Positions 49,688 to 58,255 of a stretch of DNA of 64,000 nucleotides are shown piece after piece. The notes under the pieces are model-generated. The model made no database searches. It was not told the origin of the DNA and saw only the letters and a program-made list of their open reading frames with translations. Position 1 is the first letter of the stretch; every line of letters begins with the position of its first letter. Source of the DNA: Nocardia cyriacigeorgica (GTDB taxonomy: Bacteria; Actinomycetota; Actinomycetes; Mycobacteriales; Mycobacteriaceae); contig NZ_JARWNX010000064.1 in the NCBI RefSeq assembly GCF_029868385.1, positions 1-64,000 of the forward strand. The letters run 5' to 3'. A program made the position numbers and the translations under genes.

Positions 49688-50863
49688 ATGACAACCACCG
49701 CTTTGACCGATATCGGACTGCTCGTCACCAATGACCCGGCCCTCGGTGACGGCCCGCTCGGGTTGCGCCGCGACGCCGCGATCGTCTTCGAGGACGGCGT
49801 GGTGGCGTGGGTCGGCGATTCCGCCGACGCACCGGCCGCGGACACCGGCCATGAGCTGGACGGGCGAGCCGTACTGCCCGGATTCGTGGAATCGCATTCG
49901 CATCTGGTGTTCGCCGGGGATCGCGCCAAGGAGTTCGCGGCGCGGATGTCCGGGCAGAAGTACGCCGCCGGTGGCATCCGCACCACCATCGCGGCCACCA
50001 GGGCCGCCACCGATGAACAGCTCGGGGCCAATGTGCGGCGGCTCATGGACGAGTCGCTGCGCGCGGGCAGCACGACTGTCGAATGCAAATCCGGGTACGG
50101 GCAGACGGTCGCCGACGAACTGCGCAGCGTCGAGGTGGCGGGCCGCTACACCGACGAGGTGACGCTGCTGGCCGCGCATGTGCCGCCGCCGGAATACGCC
50201 GGGCGCGTCGACGAGTACGTCGCGATGACGGTCGCCGAGATGATCCCGAAGTGCGCACCGCATGCGAAATGGATCGATGTGTTCTGCGAGCAGGGCGCGT
50301 TCGACCGGGATCAGGCGCACGCCGTGCTCACCGCCGGTATGGCGTACGGCCTGATCCCCCGTGTGCACGGCAATCAGCTGCGGCAGGGGCCGGGGGTGCA
50401 GCTCGCGGTGGAGTTGGGTGCGGCGTCGGTCGATCATGTGACACATGTGAATGCCGCCGATATCGACGCCCTCGCCCATAGCGACACCGTCGCGACCCTG
50501 TTGCCCGGCGCCGACTTCTGCACGCGCAGCAGCTATCCCGACGCACGCGCGCTGATCGACGCCGGGGTGACCGTGGCGCTCGGCGCGGACTGCAATCCGG
50601 GCACGAGCTACACCACCAGCCTGCCGTTCTGTATCGCGATCGCGGTCCGCGATATGCGCATGACCCCGGACGAGGCGGTGTGGGCGGCGACCGCCGGTGG
50701 CGCTCGTGCGCTGCGCCGCACCGACGTCGGCGCACTCACCCCCGGTTCCCGCGCCGACGCGCTCGCGCTCGACGCGCCGACCCATCTGCACCTGGCCTAC
50801 CGGCCCGGTGTCCCACTGATCAGCCGAGTGTGGCGCAACGGCACGCTCGCCTACTCGAACTGA
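49688..50863 (+). CDS. hutI: Imidazolonepropionase
   Basis: A 391-residue metal-dependent amidohydrolase that opens 4-imidazolone-5-propionate to N-formimino-L-glutamate. The metal-binding HxH is in VESHSHLVFAGDR, followed by ECKSGYG with the conserved Lys/Gly segment, RVHGNQLRQGPG with its His, and ALGADCNPGTSYTTSLPF with the conserved Asp-Cys-Asn-Pro. It begins 10 bases after the permease stop. Confidence 0.95.
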   Translation: MTTTALTDIGLLVTNDPALGDGPLGLRRDAAIVFEDGVVAWVGDSADAPAADTGHELDGRAVLPGFVESHSHLVFAGDRAKEFAARMSGQKYAAGGIRTTIAATRAATDEQLGANVRRLMDESLRAGSTTVECKSGYGQTVADELRSVEVAGRYTDEVTLLAAHVPPPEYAGRVDEYVAMTVAEMIPKCAPHAKWIDVFCEQGAFDRDQAHAVLTAGMAYGLIPRVHGNQLRQGPGVQLAVELGAASVDHVTHVNAADIDALAHSDTVATLLPGADFCTRSSYPDARALIDAGVTVALGADCNPGTSYTTSLPFCIAIAVRDMRMTPDEAVWAATAGGARALRRTDVGALTPGSRADALALDAPTHLHLAYRPGVPLISRVWRNGTLAYSN

Positions 50864-50873
50864 GGAGCACCCG

Positions 50874-51800
50874 ATGCAACCCCGCTGGACCGGACGCACC
50901 GACGGCACCACGCCAGAGCATCTGCGCTGGCATCAGGTTGTCGAACCGTATGGCAAGGGAGTCGCGCCCGGCGCGTGCGTATTCCTCGGATTCGCCAGCG
51001 ATGAAGGCGTGCGGCGCAACAAGGGTCGAGTGGGCGCGGCGGCGGGCCCGGATGCGCTGCGGCAGGCGCTGGCCCCGATGGCGTTGGCGGCACCGCATCG
51101 GGCCTTCGACGCGGGCACCGTGACGGTGACGGACGAGCGGTTGGAGGAGGGTCAGCGGGTACTCGGCGCCGAAGTGAGCACCCTGCTCGACGCCGGTCAC
51201 TTCCCGATCGTGCTCGGTGGCGGACACGAGATCGCCTACGGCACCTACCTCGGCGTCGCGGGCTCGGCGCGCGGCAGCGCGGCCGGACGGATCGGAATCC
51301 TCAACCTGGATGCCCATTTCGATCTGCGCGCCGATCCGATTCCCAGTTCTGGCACCCCGTTTCGGCAGATCCTCGAAGCCGACGGCAGTGTGCGCTACGC
51401 CGTGCTCGGCATCAGTCAGCCGAGCAATACCGCCGCGCTGTTCGACACCGCCGCGAAGTTCGACGTGCGCTATCTGCTCGACGACGACTGCGATCGGGCG
51501 GCCGCGCTCACCTTCGTCGACGACTTCCTCGCCGAGATCGACCTGCTGTACCTGACCATCGACCTCGATGTCCTGCCCGCATCGGTCGCACCGGGCGTCA
51601 GCGCGCCCGCCGCGTTCGGCATCCCGCTCGCCACGATCCAGGCGGTCTGCGACCGGGTGACCGCCAGCGGCAAACTCGCCGTCGTGGATGTGGCGGAGCT
51701 GAATCCGGGGCTGGATATCGACAATCGGACCGCACGCACGGCGGCGCGATTGATCCACCGCATCGCCACCCGGCATGTGCCGCACGACAGGTGGACATAG
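50874..51800 (+). CDS. hutG: Formimidoylglutamase
   Basis: A 308-residue arginase-family manganese hydrolase that splits N-formimino-L-glutamate into glutamate and formamide. Metal ligands: His in VLGGGHEIAYGTY, the Asp/His/Asp cluster in LDAHFDLRADP, and Asp in TIDLDVLPASVAPGVSAPA. The start ATG at 50874 has GAGGAG upstream and lies 10 bases after hutI. Its presence shows the one-step branch; I see no hutF or deformylase gene. Confidence 0.93.
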   Translation: MQPRWTGRTDGTTPEHLRWHQVVEPYGKGVAPGACVFLGFASDEGVRRNKGRVGAAAGPDALRQALAPMALAAPHRAFDAGTVTVTDERLEEGQRVLGAEVSTLLDAGHFPIVLGGGHEIAYGTYLGVAGSARGSAAGRIGILNLDAHFDLRADPIPSSGTPFRQILEADGSVRYAVLGISQPSNTAALFDTAAKFDVRYLLDDDCDRAAALTFVDDFLAEIDLLYLTIDLDVLPASVAPGVSAPAAFGIPLATIQAVCDRVTASGKLAVVDVAELNPGLDIDNRTARTAARLIHRIATRHVPHDRWT

Positions 51801-51834
51801 CCGGGCGCGCCGAGGCCGCTATTAATCTCGAACC

Positions 51835-52545
51835 GTGACCAGCGAACCTCACGAGGCGGCCCTCGAGCTGCTCGATACTGTCACCGAATCGACCCGGCGT
51901 CTGCTCGCCACGATCGATTCCCTGGACGATGCCGCGTTGCCAGAGCCGTCCCTGCTGCCCGGCTGGACCCGCGGCCACGTACTCGCCCATCTGTCGCGCA
52001 ATGCCGACAGCCTGGTCAATCTGCTGTTGTGGGCCCGCACCGGCGTCGAGATCCCGCAGTACGCAAGCGCTTTCCTGCGTGAATCCGATATCCAGGAGGG
52101 CGCACCGCGCCCGCTCGCCGAACAGCGCACCGATTTCGTGGAGTCGGCCGAGCGGTTCGCAGGTCTGGCCCGCACCCTCAGCCCGGAGCAATGGCAGGCC
52201 GAGGTCCGCACTCGCCAGGGCCGTCCGATCCCCGCCACCGAGGTCGTGTGGATGCGCTGGCAGGAGGTCGAAATCCACCACGTCGACCTGGACGCGGGCT
52301 ACACCCACACCGACTGGCCCGCCGACTTCATCGCGCGTCTGCTCCCCGAAGCCGCGACCGCACTGAGCGCCACCGCCACCGAGCCGTTCGAGATCATCAC
52401 CCCCGACCTCACCACCACCATCGGCGAAGGCACTCCGACCCACACCATCACCGCCCCCACCGCCGACACCCTCGTCTGGCTCCTCGGCCGCACCACCCCC
52501 GACACCCTCCCCCGGCCACTCCCCCCACTTCCCGCCTGGAAGTAG
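51835..52545 (+). CDS. Mycothiol-dependent maleylpyruvate isomerase-like (DinB fold) protein
   Basis: A 236-residue protein of the actinobacterial MDMPI family: LLPGWTRGHVLAHLSRNADSL near residue 40 with the His metal ligand, then the downstream metal segment RWQEVEIHHVDLD (Glu and His) and a C-terminal SCP2-like beta region with LVWLLGR. Such proteins use mycothiol in isomerisation or conjugation reactions. It begins with GTG at 51835, 34 bp after hutG, and may be read through from that operon, but a role in histidine breakdown is not expected. Confidence 0.85.
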   Translation: MTSEPHEAALELLDTVTESTRRLLATIDSLDDAALPEPSLLPGWTRGHVLAHLSRNADSLVNLLLWARTGVEIPQYASAFLRESDIQEGAPRPLAEQRTDFVESAERFAGLARTLSPEQWQAEVRTRQGRPIPATEVVWMRWQEVEIHHVDLDAGYTHTDWPADFIARLLPEAATALSATATEPFEIITPDLTTTIGEGTPTHTITAPTADTLVWLLGRTTPDTLPRPLPPLPAWK

Positions 52546-52546
52546 T

Positions 52547-52603
52547 CGAGTGGCACCTGGCTGCGGTGAACGTCGAGAAGGGTCCGCAGCCAGGTGCCAC
52601 TCG
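52547..52603. terminator. Long perfect hairpin, GAGTGGCAC-type
   Basis: Perfect 20-bp arms (52547-52566 with 52584-52603, beginning CGAGTGGCACCTGG) around a 17-base loop, between convergent genes. It is the clearest member of the hairpin family in this window. Confidence 0.85.
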
Positions 52604-52609
52604 CGGGCC

Positions 52610-52936
52610 TCAGGCGGCTTTGGCGGACCAGCCGTGGTGGGTGAGGCGGCTGTGGGGGGCTACCGTCGCCACGGGGGCGCCGGTGCAGTTGTCGGAGGCG
52701 AAGAGCAGGAACGCGCGCGAGCTGCGGTTGTCGACCTCGATCTGGCGCGGGAAGCCGCTGGCCCAGCACTGGTCGAGGTTGCTCAGTTCGAGCGTCCCGT
52801 CGAGGATGACGACCTCGCGGCCGTCACCGCCGCCACCACCGAAGGATCCGGTGGGGAAGGCGGACGCGGCGGGCGCGACCACCGATGCCGCGACGATGGC
52901 GAGAGCGCCCATGCAGGAGACCATTCCGAGTTTCAC
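52610..52936 (-). CDS. Small secreted protein, unknown function
   Basis: A 108-residue protein with a signal peptide (MGALAIVAASVVAPAASA, cleavage likely after ASA at about residue 26), then a glycine run, VVILDGTLELSNLDQCWAS and a second Cys in ASDNCTGAP that probably forms a disulfide. Length and composition suggest a small beta-rich exported protein. It begins with GTG at 52936, with in-frame ATGs at residues 5 and 9. I do not recognise a family. Confidence 0.6.
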   Translation of the reverse strand: MKLGMVSCMGALAIVAASVVAPAASAFPTGSFGGGGGDGREVVILDGTLELSNLDQCWASGFPRQIEVDNRSSRAFLLFASDNCTGAPVATVAPHSRLTHHGWSAKAA

Positions 52937-52985
52937 GCGCCGATGCTACAAGCAGCTCGCCTACCATCCCCATCGCTGGCGGGCG

Positions 52986-53432
52986 TCAACTGCCGCCGGT
53001 CGGGCGCGGGCGGAGGATCTGGTCTCCGGCGTCGACGTAGCGCTCGAACAGATCGGTGACATCGGCCAGGCGGGCGCGGGCCGGTGGGCCGTCGGTGAGT
53101 TCGGCGCCCTGACGGAGGACGTCGATGAATCGGCGCGCGCGTTGCTGGCTGGCCGCGAGCAGGTTCTCCAGACCTCCGCAGGCCTCGACGAGTAGCCGTC
53201 GGCTGCCGGGTTGCGCGATGGTGCGGGCCAGTCCCCAGGACACCAGTTCGCGGACCGCTGTGCTCACCGCTCCTTTGCTGGCTCCGGTGATCGCGCCGAG
53301 GTGGTCGAGGCCGACCGGTTCGGATTCGAGCAGGAGCCTGCCGTAGACGCGGCCGGTGACCCGCGCGAGGTTCCAGGAGGCGAACAGGTCGCCGACCTGC
53401 TGGGCGAACTCTTCTCGCTCATCGGTGCTCAT
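52986..53432 (-). CDS. GbsR/MarR-like transcriptional regulator
   Basis: A 148-residue winged-helix regulator: VGDLFASWNLARVTGRVYGRLL, LDHLGAITGASKGAVSTAVRELVSWGL, and RRLLVEACGGLENLLA, followed by a dimerisation helix. This is the GbsR subtype. The ATG at 53432 overlaps the stop of the hydrolase gene (ATGA), so it is the second gene of the operon and probably represses it through the palindrome at 54219. Confidence 0.85.
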   Translation of the reverse strand: MSTDEREEFAQQVGDLFASWNLARVTGRVYGRLLLESEPVGLDHLGAITGASKGAVSTAVRELVSWGLARTIAQPGSRRLLVEACGGLENLLAASQQRARRFIDVLRQGAELTDGPPARARLADVTDLFERYVDAGDQILRPRPTGGS

Positions 53433-54220
53433 GATCGGATCTCGCGCAGGAATTCGAGCAGTACAGCGGTGACCGCTTCGGGTGCGTCCAATGGCGCGAG
53501 GTGGCCCGCGTCGGCGATGACGTGTTCGCCGACCCCTTCGGCCTTCGCCCATCGGGGCATCGCGGAGGCGATGTTCCCGGTGCGATCGAGGGCGCCGCGG
53601 ATCAGGCACAGCGGGAGCGGGGTCCGGTATCCGGGTTCCGGTTCGACCAGGCTGGCGGTGGCCCGCCAGACCTCGATGAATTCGTTCTTGCCGATCCGGG
53701 TGAAGGCGTCGGCGGCGTAGGTGCGGGCCGCGGGCGTCACGGCGGAGGCGTCGGCCATCATCCGCGGCAACGTTCGTGCCGGTATGAGCCGCAGCAGTGG
53801 TGCGGCCATCCGCAGCAGACCGCGCTCCCAGGCCCGCAGCGGCCCGTGGTTCCAGGTCGAGTCGATGACGACCAGCCCGGAGTAGCGGCGCGGTTCCCGA
53901 TGCACCGCGGCTTGGCTCAGATTCCCGCCGAGCGAGTGCCCGACCAGCACCGGCCGCTCCAGCCCGAGGTGCTCGATCAGGGCGGTGAGATCGGCCAATG
54001 CCCGCTCGGCGGTGAACCCGTCCTCGTTCGGGCGTGACCGACCATGTCCGCGCATATCCCAGCCGACCACCCGCATCCCGGCCCGCCGCACCGCGTCGAT
54101 CTGTTCGTCGAACATGTCCGCGTCCACACCCGCACCATGGGTGAACAGCACGGGCAATCCCTCGCCACCACTGTCGTAGTAGCGGATCGCGCACCCCGGA
54201 AGCTCTAATGCCTGTGTCAT
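53429..54220 (-). CDS. Alpha/beta-fold hydrolase
   Basis: A 263-residue hydrolase from the ATG at 54220. It has LFTHGAGVDADMFDEQI with the oxyanion HG motif, WDMRGHGRS, the nucleophile elbow GHSLGGNLSQ (Ser), an Asp in the RGALDRTGN region, and the catalytic His in DAGHLAPLDAPEAV. The family covers esterases, lactonases and related enzymes; the substrate is not predictable. The start codon lies inside an AT-rich palindrome and has no ribosome-binding site, which suggests a leaderless mRNA. Confidence 0.88.
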   Translation of the reverse strand: MTQALELPGCAIRYYDSGGEGLPVLFTHGAGVDADMFDEQIDAVRRAGMRVVGWDMRGHGRSRPNEDGFTAERALADLTALIEHLGLERPVLVGHSLGGNLSQAAVHREPRRYSGLVVIDSTWNHGPLRAWERGLLRMAAPLLRLIPARTLPRMMADASAVTPAARTYAADAFTRIGKNEFIEVWRATASLVEPEPGYRTPLPLCLIRGALDRTGNIASAMPRWAKAEGVGEHVIADAGHLAPLDAPEAVTAVLLEFLREIRS

Positions 54221-54240
54221 ATTCACAATATTCTGAATAT
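54219..54240. promoter_or_regulatory. AT-rich operator overlapping the hydrolase start
   Basis: Perfect arms ATATTCA (54219-54225) and TGAATAT (54234-54240) with the spacer CAATATTC. It is strikingly AT-rich for this genome. The position covers the start codon and likely -10 region of the hydrolase-GbsR operon. Confidence 0.75.
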
Positions 54241-54290
54241 AGCAGAACAACGACCACGCGGCCCGAACCCGTGGACGCGGGCAAATACAA

Positions 54291-54320
54291 GAAGGCCCCT
54301 CCCGAGTGGGAGGGGCCTTC
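54291..54320 (-). terminator. Terminator of tRNA-Arg(ACG)
   Basis: Perfect 13-bp stem GAAGGCCCCTCCC / GGGAGGGGCCTTC with the loop GAGT. On the minus strand it is followed by a T-rich stretch, just downstream of the tRNA. Confidence 0.85.
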
Positions 54321-54325
54321 TGATG

Positions 54326-54398
54326 TGCGCCCGAAGGGATTCGAACCCCTAACCTTCTGATCCGTAGTCAGATGCTCTATCCGTTGAGCTACGGGCGC
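54326..54398 (-). tRNA. tRNA-Arg (anticodon ACG)
   Basis: A 73-base tRNA. The acceptor stem GCGCCCG pairs with CGGGCGC, the anticodon stem TCTGA / TCAGA encloses CTACGGA (anticodon ACG), and the T arm is AGGGGTTCGAATCCCTT. The discriminator is A and CCA is not encoded. A34 is the substrate of TadA, encoded at 23940-24425. Confidence 0.96.
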
Positions 54399-54434
54399 AT
54401 GCGGTGTTCAGTTGTTCACCCGGTTTCCCGGGCT

Positions 54435-54524
54435 TGGCGGAGGCGAGAGGATTTGAACCTCCGGTCCCCGTGAAGGGACAACTCATTAGCAGTGAGTCCC
54501 ATTCGGCCGCTCTGGCACGCCTCC
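54435..54524 (-). tRNA. tRNA-Ser (anticodon GCU)
   Basis: A class II tRNA. The acceptor stem GGAGGCG pairs with CGCCTCC, with discriminator G and encoded CCA. The anticodon stem ACTCA / TGAGT encloses CTGCTAA (anticodon GCT), and there is a long variable arm. It reads AGC and AGU codons. Confidence 0.96.
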
Positions 54525-54615
54525 TGGAGCCTTCTCTTCGAGGGCACCGGTCCTTTCGAACCGCCGAGCAGCAAGGTTACAGTAGCCGATCCACAGAGTG
54601 CAAAACGGCTGGTAG

Positions 54616-55353
54616 TTAGCGTAAATTGCTGTCGAACCAGTCGAAGATGCGGGTTTGCGCGTCGACGAGATCGTCGCGCTCGTCATCGTCGTCGCCGGGG
54701 TTGTCGGCGCGGTGCAGCAGACCCGGATAGCTGATCACCAGACTGGCCACCGAGGCGCGGGCCGCGGCGTCGCGCAGTTGCTCGACCTCCTCGGGCGGGG
54801 TGGCCGGATCGGTATCGCCGAACAGACCGAGCCATGGCGCTTGCAGACTCGGGGCCACCCGCACCAACGCGTCGGCCTGATCGGTGAGCGGACTGGTGAT
54901 GCCAGGAGCCGCGACGCTGACGGCGGCGCCGATGGGCCTGCTGGTCGCGACGAGGAGGGCGGCGGTGCCCGCGGTATCGAATCCGAGCGCGCCGATGCAA
55001 TCGGGGAACACCCCGCGCCGGGTGAGCCAGTCGAAGCAGGCGTCGAAATCCTCGAAGAGTTCGTCGCCGAACACTCCGGTCGACGGGGTGTCGGTGGCGC
55101 GGTGGAACAGGTTGGGCGCGACCACCGTCCAACCCTCGGTGGCCAGCGCCTGCATCAGTTCCAGCAACGGCCCGGTGAACTCGCTGGACTCGTGCAGCAG
55201 CACGATGCCGCCGCGGGCATTGCCCTCGGGTTCGACCACCGTGATGGGCACCTGCCGGTGTGCGGCCGGGCGCTGATCCGGCTCCTGCTCACCCTCGGTC
55301 GCCATGTCGTCCCCGACGCGCAGCGGCGCTAGATCGTCATAAGTGCCCGACAT
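54616..55353 (-). CDS. Dienelactone hydrolase family protein with Asp at the nucleophile position
   Basis: A 245-residue alpha/beta hydrolase of the dienelactone hydrolase family: VLLHESSEFTGPLLELMQAL, GWTVVAPNLFHRATDTP, and a conserved acid/His pair (FGDTDPATPPEEV; GLLHRADNP). The nucleophile elbow, GFCxGG in true dienelactone hydrolases, reads GALGFDTAG, placing Asp126 where Cys should be. An Asp nucleophile is used by haloalkane dehalogenases and epoxide hydrolases, so a different chemistry or loss of activity is possible. The start is the ATG at 55353. Confidence 0.8.
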   Translation of the reverse strand: MSGTYDDLAPLRVGDDMATEGEQEPDQRPAAHRQVPITVVEPEGNARGGIVLLHESSEFTGPLLELMQALATEGWTVVAPNLFHRATDTPSTGVFGDELFEDFDACFDWLTRRGVFPDCIGALGFDTAGTAALLVATSRPIGAAVSVAAPGITSPLTDQADALVRVAPSLQAPWLGLFGDTDPATPPEEVEQLRDAAARASVASLVISYPGLLHRADNPGDDDDERDDLVDAQTRIFDWFDSNLR

Positions 55354-55449
55354 GGATCCAGCGTAGGACCAGAATCTGATCTTGGGGAGAAATTGCACGT
55401 GAGAGGCCCTCCCGCACGGAAATTCCTGGGCCGGGCATATGGTTGGGGG

Positions 55450-56529
55450 GTGACCGCGCAGATTCGGCCGGACCTCGATTCGATTCCGGCGTACGTCCCC
55501 GGCCGCAACCACCCCGGTGCGGTCAAACTGGCAAGTAACGAGACCACCTTCGGCCCGCTGCCGACCGCCATGAAGGCCATCGCGGAGGCGGCCGAGCTGG
55601 CGAGCCGCTATCCGGACAATCAGGTCACGGAGCTGCGTTCGGCGCTCGCGGAGTTCCTCGGCGTCTCCCTGGCGAACGTCGCGGTGGGCTGCGGCAGCGT
55701 CGCACTGTGCCAGGAGCTGGTGCAGATCACCTGCTCTTCACCCGAGGACGAAGTGGTGTACGCGTGGCGCTCGTTCGAGGCGTACCCGATCGTCACCCAG
55801 GTGGGCAATGCCAAGGCCGTTCCGGTGCCGCTGGACCCGGAGCTGGTGCACGATCTGGACTCGATCGCCGCCGCGATCACCGACCGCACGAAGATGGTCT
55901 TCATCTGCAATCCGAACAACCCCACCGGCACCGCCGTCGGCCGCGAGGCGCTGACCCGCTTCCTCGACACCGTCCCGAGCAACGTGCTCGTGGTCCTGGA
56001 CGAGGCCTACTACGAGTACATGCGGCTGACACCGCAGGACCATCCCGACGGCGTCGAACTCGGCCGGACCCGCCCCAATGTCGTTGTGCTGCGCACCTTC
56101 TCGAAGGCCTACGGTCTGGCCGGATTGCGCGCGGGCTATGCGGTGGGCGCACCCGAGGTGATCACCGCGCTGCTGAAGGTGCACATCCCGTTCAGCGTCA
56201 ATCGGGTGGCGCAGGCCGCCGCGATCGCCTCGTTGGAGGCGCGGCACGAACTGCTCGACCGCACCGAGCCGCTGATCGCCGAACGCGACCGGGTGCGCGA
56301 AGCCCTCCTCGCCGCCGGCTACCGGGTGCCGCCGAGTGAGGCGAACTTCGTCTGGCTTGCGCTGGGCGAGCACAGTTCCGCGTTCGCCGAGGCGAGTGCC
56401 GAGGCCGGTGTGCTGGTGCGGCCGTTCGCCGGTGACGGCGTGCGCGTCACCACCGGCGACCAGCACGAGAACGATCTGTTCCTGAGCTTCGCCACCGATC
56501 CGGCGGTCGCCGCCCGCTTCACCGCCTGA
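55450..56529 (+). CDS. hisC: Histidinol-phosphate/aromatic aminotransferase
   Basis: A 359-residue PLP-dependent class I/II aminotransferase. PLP contacts: ASNETTFGPLPTAMKAI at the start, FICNPNNPTGTAVGRE, VVLDEAYYEYM, the Schiff-base Lys in RTFSKAYGLAGLRAGYAVG, and the carboxylate Arg near VRPFAGDGVRVTTG. Length and FGPLP motif place it with M. tuberculosis HisC2/Pat (Rv3772), which transaminates aromatic amino acids. It begins with GTG at 55450. It is divergent from the hydrolase. Confidence 0.88.
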   Translation: MTAQIRPDLDSIPAYVPGRNHPGAVKLASNETTFGPLPTAMKAIAEAAELASRYPDNQVTELRSALAEFLGVSLANVAVGCGSVALCQELVQITCSSPEDEVVYAWRSFEAYPIVTQVGNAKAVPVPLDPELVHDLDSIAAAITDRTKMVFICNPNNPTGTAVGREALTRFLDTVPSNVLVVLDEAYYEYMRLTPQDHPDGVELGRTRPNVVVLRTFSKAYGLAGLRAGYAVGAPEVITALLKVHIPFSVNRVAQAAAIASLEARHELLDRTEPLIAERDRVREALLAAGYRVPPSEANFVWLALGEHSSAFAEASAEAGVLVRPFAGDGVRVTTGDQHENDLFLSFATDPAVAARFTA

Positions 56530-56584
56530 CCGCCCGCTGCACCGCCTGAGCGGACGCTGCACCGCCGCTGGGACCTATCAGTGC

Positions 56585-57646
56585 TCAGGACACCCCGAGC
56601 CCACGCGCGATGGTCGGCCAGGAGTCGACCAGCTCGTCGGCCCAGTACGGCCAGGAGTGGGTGCCGGTGGATCGGAAATGCGCGGTATGGGCGATGCCGA
56701 GGGTGTTCAACCGGTCGACGAGGCGGCGGGTGCAGGTGGTCGTACCCGCCTCGAGCGGGCTGCCGAAGCCGATGGCGGTGATCAGTTCGGGATTGCCCGG
56801 TACGTCGTACTTGCCGGGGACACCGCTGCCCGCGGACAGGTAGATGGCCTTCCCGCGCAACGCTTCCGCCCGGCGGGTCACATCGTGCGCGAGCCAGGCC
56901 GGGTCGTCGGGCGCGCCGAACATATTGTTCGGATTGCCCTTGTAAGTGGCGATCACGGCACGGACCTGGGCCTGACCCAGATCGGATCCGCTGGTGTAGC
57001 AGCCGCTGTGCGCGGCGATGGCGGTGTAGAGCTGCGGTTCGCGCACGGCGAGCATCATGGCGCCCTCGGCGCCCATCGACACCCCCATGAGAGCGTTGCG
57101 GCCGTTGCCCTGGAATCGGGCGTCGATCAGCGGGGGCAGTTCCTTGGTGAGGAAGGTCTCCCACATGTTCGTGCCGAGTACCGGATCGGGCTTCTGCCAG
57201 TCGGTGTAGTAGCTGGCCGGGCCGCCGACGGTGAGCACGACATTGACGTTCTTGTCCTCGTAGAACTCCATCGCGCGGCCGCGTTCGATCCAGTTGTTGC
57301 TGTCCTCGACCGCGCTGCGACCGTCGAGCATGTAGACCGTGGGGCGCGGTGCGCTGCGATCACGCGGTAACAGCACCTGCACTTCGACCGTGCGGCTCAT
57401 CGCGGGGGAATCGACGTAGACCCGGAGCCTGCGGTCGGTGATCTCGCTGATACCGCTGATCTGGGGGCGGGCGGACATGGGCCTGGTCTGTTCGGCCATA
57501 CCGGGGCCGTCGGATGATCCGGTGCCCTGTTCCTCGCCCGGTGCCGCTGCCGTGAGGGGTGCGCCGGTCGCCGCCGCACCGATCAGCAGTGCGGCGCTCA
57601 TCAACACGCCGGACAGCCAGCGCCGCGATCCACGCCGTGACAGCAT
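56585..57646 (-). CDS. Exported Ag85-like esterase/mycolyltransferase
   Basis: A 353-residue exported alpha/beta hydrolase. Signal peptide: MLSRRGSRRWLSGVLMSAAL, then AAATGAPLTAAAPG. The mature part has TVYMLDGRSAVEDSNNWIER, the nucleophile motif GVSMGAEGAM (Ser), CTRRLVDRLN and the catalytic His in THSWPYWADEL. Architecture and GxSMG fit the antigen 85/mycolyltransferase esterase family that acts on trehalose mycolates in the cell envelope. The start is the ATG at 57646. Whether it transfers mycolate or is a simple esterase cannot be told. Confidence 0.82.
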   Translation of the reverse strand: MLSRRGSRRWLSGVLMSAALLIGAAATGAPLTAAAPGEEQGTGSSDGPGMAEQTRPMSARPQISGISEITDRRLRVYVDSPAMSRTVEVQVLLPRDRSAPRPTVYMLDGRSAVEDSNNWIERGRAMEFYEDKNVNVVLTVGGPASYYTDWQKPDPVLGTNMWETFLTKELPPLIDARFQGNGRNALMGVSMGAEGAMMLAVREPQLYTAIAAHSGCYTSGSDLGQAQVRAVIATYKGNPNNMFGAPDDPAWLAHDVTRRAEALRGKAIYLSAGSGVPGKYDVPGNPELITAIGFGSPLEAGTTTCTRRLVDRLNTLGIAHTAHFRSTGTHSWPYWADELVDSWPTIARGLGVS

Positions 57647-57735
57647 GTGGCCATACTGCCAGAAGCACCGACGGCGCTGCGGCGACGCAGTTCCCACGCG
57701 CGGGCTCACCCCGTCAGCAGGGTTGACAGCCGAAC

Positions 57736-58119
57736 TCAGGGCTCGTAGACGCCGTACGCGCGGTTGGCGATACACATCGGCACCACATGCTGATCTCTGC
57801 GCCATTCGAATCGGGCGGCGGCCTCGACGGTTTCGCGTTCCACCAGGCACATGGTGGTCGTGCCCGGCAGGGTGATATTCGCCAATGGCGAGACCGCGAG
57901 CGGTATTCCGACGTAGACCTTGTTGTTCATGCACACCGGCACCACCGGGACGCCGCGTGCGGCGCTGTGGCGGTCGGCCACACCCTGGGCATACGGCACG
58001 CCACCGCAGTCGAGCGGGTTGGCGTCGCTCGCCTGGGCGGGGGCCGCGGCGAGGGTGAGACCGGCCGCGGTGCCCACGGCCAGCAAGGTCAGGGATCTAG
58101 CGATGGTGGTCCACGTCAT
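57736..58119 (-). CDS. Small secreted protein, unknown function
   Basis: A 127-residue exported protein with a signal peptide (MTWTTIARSLTLLAVGTAAG, ending APAQA), followed by a mature part with four cysteines (PLDCGGVPYAQG, VVPVCMNNKVYVG, TTTMCLVE, VVPMCIANRAYG) that could form two disulfides. The repeats VVPVCMNNKVYVG and VVPMCIANRAYG look like an internal duplication. No enzyme motif is visible. Confidence 0.65.
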   Translation of the reverse strand: MTWTTIARSLTLLAVGTAAGLTLAAAPAQASDANPLDCGGVPYAQGVADRHSAARGVPVVPVCMNNKVYVGIPLAVSPLANITLPGTTTMCLVERETVEAAARFEWRRDQHVVPMCIANRAYGVYEP

Positions 58120-58208
58120 AGCCGCATTGAAACACTCACCCCGCACGACACACTCGATAATCGCTGGCGTGTCATCGGGCTGGGATGTGATCGGTATGGG
58201 GGCGTTCA

Positions 58209-58247
58209 CGCCTGCCGCGGCCGGATGATTCCGGGCCGCGGCAGGCG
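58209..58247 (-). terminator. Terminator of tRNA-Ser(UGA)
   Basis: Perfect 14-bp stem CGCCTGCCGCGGCC / GGCCGCGGCAGGCG with an 11-base loop, just downstream of the tRNA on the minus strand. Confidence 0.75.
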
Positions 58248-58255
58248 GTTCGTTG

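Noticed and set aside
48439..50088. 549-codon open frame opposite the NCS1 permease and hutI
   Set aside because: It spans the ends of two real genes on the opposite strand, and its composition is typical of complement translation.
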